Shown: piece after piece, positions 60,050-64,000 of the stretch
How positions within the stretch are numbered: position 1 is the first letter of the stretch
Layout of the letters: the number at the start of each line of letters is the position of its first letter
NCBI GenBank assembly: GCA_900542015.1
Contig: UQLY01000001.1
Span: forward strand, 186,001-250,000
Reading direction: 5' to 3'
DNA from: an uncultured Lachnospiraceae bacterium
Lineage (GTDB): Bacteria > Bacillota > Clostridia > Lachnospirales > Lachnospiraceae
Length of the DNA: 64,000 nucleotides
Position numbers and translations under genes: made by a program
Notes under the pieces: generated by a model
What the model was told of the DNA's origin: nothing
Database searches by the model: none
The model's input: the letters and a program-made list of their open reading frames with translations, nothing else

Positions 60050-62318
60050 CCACGCTCTTTTCTCCGTTTAAAGCCGGAACACCCGATTCCGCAACGGCGT
60101 CTCTAACGTTTTCATCGGTACTTGCAGGCGTATCCAGACTTTCTATCATTGCCTCCAGTTCCTTAAGCTGTTCCTCTGTCGGCCAGGTAATTTCCAGGTC
60201 TCCCATATTGCCGTCCTCATCTATCCAGGAAACGTATCCCGCCTCTTCATCGTCCCCGCTCCTTTTCTGCAGTTCCGCTTCCATCGCCTCCCGGTTTACG
60301 GGAAATCCCATTCCCAGAGGCTGTTTTTGCATTTCGGCGCCGAGCATACTCATCACAAAGTCCTCCGCGGTTTCCCGATTTGTTCCCGCGGCGTTGACGC
60401 CCATTGCCGTATGGGGAATAAACACATTTTGGGAAAGCCCGCTTAAAACAGACACATTCGGCTCCTCATTGAGGACTTTCAGCACGGACGTTACCTCGGA
60501 ATAATTGAAATCCACCCCTGTCAGCTCGCCAAACAAAAGCCGTTCCGCACCGGAACCGTAATCCAGCGCATGCTGACTCACGTAGTTAAACCACTCGTTT
60601 GCGCCAATCAGCTTTCCATAAGCATCGTCCAGACTCACTCTGTTTTGTGCCTTTTCCGTATCCAGATCCGCCGCTTCCGCCTGCCAGATCCTCTTTGCCT
60701 GCGTCAGATATTCCCGAAGCTTCTCCTCGTCAAGGGAGCCGTCCTCTTTGATCAATGCCGGAGAACAAATGTCATAAAGCCGCAACAGCACCTCTTTTTC
60801 CCGATAGGAACCGGTAATGCTGCCCTGCGGATATTCCCCGCGCAGTTCTTCCACCCTGTCGGCAAGTGACTCCAAATCGGCGACGCCTTCCGCTCCCTTT
60901 CCGGCGCAGATCATAAAGCCGAAGTAAACGGGAACCGCACAGATTCCCTGCTCATTTTCATAGGTGGTAACGATCTTTTCATAAAATTCCCCCGCTTCAC
61001 ACCCTTCGTCTATCGGCTCCGATAAATCCGCAAGAATCCCTTTTTCCGCATAGGATTCCCACGGCAGTCCGTCCAAAACCAGGATATCCGGTCCCTCTCC
61101 GCTTAAAAGCTCCGTGTTCAGGTTGCGGATCGCATCCTCCTTTGTGACGCCGTCGTCTCCTGACATGCCGACTTCATACGTAAGAAAAGTATCCGGGTTT
61201 TCCTTTTGGTACAAATTGGTCGCCGTCCTGACCGCGTCGTTTTCTTCCAGGCTGTAAACGACCAGTTCATTTTCCGGCACGGCGGATATGTCGGGATCGT
61301 AATGATAGCTTTTTAATAAAGAAGAATTATAACAGATCAGCAAATTTTCCTTATCAAGAAAAACCATGGCGCTTAAAACCGTAACCGCCGATCCCATACT
61401 GCTTAAATCTCCTCTGATTACCTCCTCCATGACGTTTCCCTTCAACACATGGCGAAACAGCCCCTTGTAGGTCGCAATATACAAAGAATCCTCGGAATCT
61501 CCCTCATACATCAGCACCGGATAGGCGCCTTCCGTAAAGCTGCCGGCATTTTCCTCCATAATGTCCTTAACAAAATCCTCCAAAACCTCATCCGTTTCAA
61601 ATTCTCCCGCAGCAAGATCATAGATTTCCAGCCCTTCCGCTTCCACAAGATACAGCAGATCCCCGATCTGTCTCATATATTCCACCGTGTGCAGGCTGTC
61701 GCACAGTTTTTCAGAACCGCCGTTTTGTGGATCAATAACATAAACGCCGTCGCCGCAGCCTAAAAGCCTGCCGTCCTCCAAAAACAGATACTGGGTGCAA
61801 TACTCCGGCGCTTCCCAGATAAATTCCGATCCGTTTCCGTCCCGGTCGATATAGACATATCTGTATTTTACTTCGTCTCCGTCCATACCGTCGTAATATT
61901 CCAAAACAACGCTTCCGTCTCCTGCAATCGCCGCATGGGGCACATATTTTTCTTCCTGCATAAGCTCTTCCATAGTGGCAAGCTTTTGGTACGTAAAGGT
62001 CTGCCCGTTATCCTCGGAGAGGTACAAGCCGTATATAGCGTCAAATAAGGCGATCCTTCCGTCGTCCAGCTTTTCCATGGCGCGGACCACACTGATTTCT
62101 TCGGGCAGCTCCACGTCTGTTTCCAGATATCTGCCCGTGCCGTTTTCCGCTGCAGCGGCATTTTTCGCCGAATCTGCATCATCCCCTGTGCCCTCCTGTG
62201 CGCTTCCATCCTGCGTTTTTACGGCGCCGTCGCTATTTTGGCATCCCGTCATAAAGACCAACATGCACGCAAGCAATAAGGATATGATCCCAAGGCGCTT
62301 TTTCTTAACTATTTTCAT
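59997..62318 (-). CDS. Large lipoprotein: propeller-like N-terminal region plus extracellular solute-binding domain
   Basis: The 773-residue protein has a lipoprotein signal (MLVFMTGCQN, Cys about 26). Residues about 60-350 show repeated strands with Asp-Gly turns (MEKLDDGRIALFDAIYGLYLSEDNGQTF, AIAGDGSVVLEYYDG, FLEDGRLLGCGDGVYVIDPQNGG), like a beta-propeller. Residues about 365-760 are a family 1 solute-binding protein (AVRTATNLYQKENPDTFLTYEVGMSG, GEGPDILVLDGLPWESYAEKGILADLSE, FGFMICAGKG). Normal sugar-binding proteins have only the second part (about 430 residues). AGGAGG precedes the ATG. It heads the operon under the divergent two-component system. Confidence 0.85.
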   Translation of the reverse strand: MKIVKKKRLGIISLLLACMLVFMTGCQNSDGAVKTQDGSAQEGTGDDADSAKNAAAAENGTGRYLETDVELPEEISVVRAMEKLDDGRIALFDAIYGLYLSEDNGQTFTYQKLATMEELMQEEKYVPHAAIAGDGSVVLEYYDGMDGDEVKYRYVYIDRDGNGSEFIWEAPEYCTQYLFLEDGRLLGCGDGVYVIDPQNGGSEKLCDSLHTVEYMRQIGDLLYLVEAEGLEIYDLAAGEFETDEVLEDFVKDIMEENAGSFTEGAYPVLMYEGDSEDSLYIATYKGLFRHVLKGNVMEEVIRGDLSSMGSAVTVLSAMVFLDKENLLICYNSSLLKSYHYDPDISAVPENELVVYSLEENDAVRTATNLYQKENPDTFLTYEVGMSGDDGVTKEDAIRNLNTELLSGEGPDILVLDGLPWESYAEKGILADLSEPIDEGCEAGEFYEKIVTTYENEQGICAVPVYFGFMICAGKGAEGVADLESLADRVEELRGEYPQGSITGSYREKEVLLRLYDICSPALIKEDGSLDEEKLREYLTQAKRIWQAEAADLDTEKAQNRVSLDDAYGKLIGANEWFNYVSQHALDYGSGAERLLFGELTGVDFNYSEVTSVLKVLNEEPNVSVLSGLSQNVFIPHTAMGVNAAGTNRETAEDFVMSMLGAEMQKQPLGMGFPVNREAMEAELQKRSGDDEEAGYVSWIDEDGNMGDLEITWPTEEQLKELEAMIESLDTPASTDENVRDAVAESGVPALNGEKSVDEAVNEIINKVQIYLAE

Positions 62319-62369
62319 CGAGTCTCCTCCTTTATCATCGACTTTTTCTGACCGTCATCATAACAGACC

Positions 62370-62401
62370 AATCTCTAACTTTTCTCTAAAACTTAGAGAT
62401 T
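62370..62401. promoter_or_regulatory. Operator-like repeats between the two-component and binding-protein genes
   Basis: TCTCTAA occurs at 62372-62378 and 62383-62389 (11-base period, as OmpR-family regulators prefer). AATCTCTAA (62370-62378) and TTAGAGATT (62393-62401) are also a perfect inverted repeat. A TATACT (62420-62425) serves the plus-strand regulator gene, and on the minus strand TATGAT about 62354-62359 serves the binding-protein gene; both lack good -35 boxes. Confidence 0.65.
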
Positions 62402-62451
62402 CTTTAAAGATATTTCTGCTATACTAAAGATCAGGAAAGGATTGGGACAAA

Positions 62452-63129
62452 ATGAGAATTTTAATCATAGAAGACGATCAAAAGCTTTGCCGCCTGCTTT
62501 CCCTGCAGTTAAAGCAGGCGGGTTATGAAACGGACTGCTGCCATGACGGCGAGGACGCTCTGTTTTTCATCCGGGAACAGGCGCACGACGTCATCCTGTT
62601 GGACCGTATGCTGCCCTCCATGGACGGGCTTACGGTTCTAAAGAAAATGCGCGCCGAAAAAATCATGACGCCCGTTATTCTAATCACGGCTTTGGGACAG
62701 CTACAGGACAAAATAGACGGGCTGGACACGGGTGCCGACGACTATCTCGTCAAGCCCTTTGCGCCGGAAGAACTGCTGGCGCGAATCCGCTGTTTAAACA
62801 GACGGCCTGCGAAATGGGAGGATACGGAAAAGCTTACCGCAGGCGACCTGACGCTCAGCCTTTTTGAAAGCACGCTGACCGGTCCCCTTTGCAGCCTTAC
62901 GCTGTCCAAAAGAGAATGCAGCCTGTTTGAAATCTTTTTGCGAAACCCCGGTCAGACGATGCCCCGAGCCGTCCTGTTATCCAAAGTCTGGGGACCGGAG
63001 GGCGATGTGGAGGACGGCAACCTGGACAATTATATTTTCTTTGTGAGAAGAAGGCTCAAATCCGTGGGGAGCGCCCTGTCGCTTAAAACCGTGCGCGGAG
63101 TCGGATACCGCCTTGCTGTGGATGAATAG
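62452..63129 (+). CDS. OmpR/PhoB-family response regulator
   Basis: The 225-residue protein has a receiver domain (residues 1-115; MRILIIEDDQKLCRLL, phospho-acceptor Asp51 in VILLDRMLP, KPFAPEELLARIR) and a winged-helix output domain (about 128-222; LTLSKRECSLFEIFLRNPGQTMPRAVLLSKVWG, NYIFFVRRRLKSVGS, VRGVGYRLAV). It would bind the TCTCWAA direct repeats. AAAGGATTGGG precedes the ATG, and the kinase gene starts nine bases after its stop. Confidence 0.95.
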   Translation: MRILIIEDDQKLCRLLSLQLKQAGYETDCCHDGEDALFFIREQAHDVILLDRMLPSMDGLTVLKKMRAEKIMTPVILITALGQLQDKIDGLDTGADDYLVKPFAPEELLARIRCLNRRPAKWEDTEKLTAGDLTLSLFESTLTGPLCSLTLSKRECSLFEIFLRNPGQTMPRAVLLSKVWGPEGDVEDGNLDNYIFFVRRRLKSVGSALSLKTVRGVGYRLAVDE

Positions 63130-63138
63130 GAGGCTGTC

Positions 63139-64000
63139 ATGTTAAAAAAAGTACATCTGCGCCTTACCCTGTTATGTACCGCCGTCATCGGCGCAATCCT
63201 CGTCGCTATTACGTTTGTGTACCTCTACGTATCGGAAACCAATATGAAGACCAATCACTTTACATCCTTCCAAAACGACGCAAAAAATATCTTAAACAGC
63301 CTGGAAAACCAGCCTTATATCTCCGATCAATACCTCGCTTCCCTGGAGGCGGGAGACCGCTATCTGGTCTTTGTGGAAGATAACGGCTCTCTTTTGCTGT
63401 ACGGAACTATCATCGAAAGCGAAGAACGGTTCGCCCTTTGGGACGAGGTCCGAAGTTATTATGAAATCCAGTATACGTCCGAATCCCCAGAAACCGCTTC
63501 CTCACCGGGACACCGGGAATTTACCTATACCTCCGAAGCAAGGTACGCAACCGGTTCCGACTACTACGCCTGTTTTGCGACTCTGGCGGGCGCGCAGGGC
63601 AGCCTGAACGTCTGCCTGTTAGCCCCGGTTTCCTCCTTTTACGGGCAGATTACAAGGCAGCGGGTTTTATTTATCGCCGTTGACCTGACCGCTTTGGCGA
63701 TTCTTTACCTTTTCTTTTACTATCTGACCGGGTATCTGCTGCGCCCGGTTGTGGAAAACCAGCAAAAACAGACCCTGTTTGTCGCCGCCGCTTCCCATGA
63801 GCTGCGGACGCCCCTTGCTGTGATCCTCTCAAGCGCCTCTTTGATCCCCCATGCCTCAGAGGAAGAACAGCAACAGTTTTTAAACACCATTACCGAGGAA
63901 GGAAACGTCATGAAACGGCTGTTGTCGGAAATGCTGACGCTTGCAGGCTCCGACAGCGGTAAGACGGAACTTCAAAAAGAAGATACGGAACTGGACACGC
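63139..64000 (+). CDS. Sensor histidine kinase (partial, cut by window end)
   Basis: The open frame from ATG 63139 (AGGAGG just upstream, within the regulator's last bases) reads through the window end. It has an N-terminal helix (about 8-32), an extracytoplasmic sensor of about 150 residues, a second helix (about 178-200), and the start of the kinase core with H-box FVAAASHELRTPLAVIL (about 213-229). No HAMP domain is obvious; only a very short linker separates the second helix and the H-box. The ATP-binding part is outside the window. It is the partner of the upstream regulator. Confidence 0.92.
   Translation, partial: MLKKVHLRLTLLCTAVIGAILVAITFVYLYVSETNMKTNHFTSFQNDAKNILNSLENQPYISDQYLASLEAGDRYLVFVEDNGSLLLYGTIIESEERFALWDEVRSYYEIQYTSESPETASSPGHREFTYTSEARYATGSDYYACFATLAGAQGSLNVCLLAPVSSFYGQITRQRVLFIAVDLTALAILYLFFYYLTGYLLRPVVENQQKQTLFVAAASHELRTPLAVILSSASLIPHASEEEQQQFLNTITEEGNVMKRLLSEMLTLAGSDSGKTELQKEDTELDT

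Noticed and set aside
1..64000. tRNA or 16S/23S/5S rRNA genes
   Set aside because: I saw no cloverleaf with TTC-A loop motif and no rRNA signature in any intergenic gap; rnpB is the only RNA gene recognised.

Overview
The window looks like a chromosomal segment of a Lachnospiraceae-type Clostridia bacterium (Firmicutes). The base composition is moderate. Ribosome binding sites are strong AGGAGG types. The families DUF5050, DUF5685 and DUF4125, a two-gene SufBC-like (SMS) Fe-S system, and the dgt-dnaG-rpoD-trmK/nif3 order all point the same way. No species can be named from sequence alone. Most genes lie on the minus strand.

Layout. 1-7482 is a minus-strand operon: folC, folE, an HD-domain gene, folP, a folB-folK fusion, a DUF5050 protein, pheA, and a ppx/gppA gene that runs off the window. 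7686-12443 holds mostly plus-strand genes: a CmpB-like membrane protein, a nitroreductase, pyrB-pyrI, and an AT-rich solitary Abi/HEPN gene. 12693-26945 holds a NimA-like protein, a MalY-type lyase, NhaC, smsB-smsC, an orphan LytTR regulator, an XRE gene broken by an amber codon, two neighbouring G3E metal GTPases, exoA, hflX and a YtrA-type GntR/ABC operon. 26613-34145 holds YbjQ, MerR, a J-domain protein, a frameshifted chemoreceptor, DUF5685, and a thiamine pyrophosphokinase-HAD fusion. 32961-41055 is a cell-envelope acylation region with two acyltransferase-3 genes and two MBOAT/SGNH pairs. 41187-48786 is information processing: rnpB, a uridine-kinase-like gene, a trmK-nif3 fusion, rpoD, dnaG and dgt. 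49075-52441 holds a membrane-anchored phosphate-binding-like protein and an ECF sigma/anti-sigma pair.

52904-64000 looks like one regulated unit. A two-component system (response regulator plus a histidine kinase cut by the window end) is divergent from a large sugar-binding-like lipoprotein with a long extra N-terminal region. Two MalF/MalG-type permeases, a HlyD/MacA-type adaptor and a MacB-core-like membrane protein follow, with no ATPase. A second unit (GerMN-like lipoprotein, DUF4125, GDSL hydrolase) starts from a promoter carrying nearly the same TCTCWAA direct repeat found in the divergent control region, so both units may belong to one regulon.

The most unusual non-coding signal is a family of large palindromic intergenic elements. 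Three full copies (10894-11089, 50566-50742, 52703-52876) and one reduced copy (38492-38557) share a conserved core with GGAAACACGCTTTCGCTC and a GCGGTAC/GTACCGGC stem-loop. Each full copy is enclosed by its own long self-complementary arms (34, 31 and 32 bp). The arm sequences differ completely between copies but match within each copy. The full copies sit just after gene ends, in the same orientation relative to the upstream gene, and their outer ends look like terminators.
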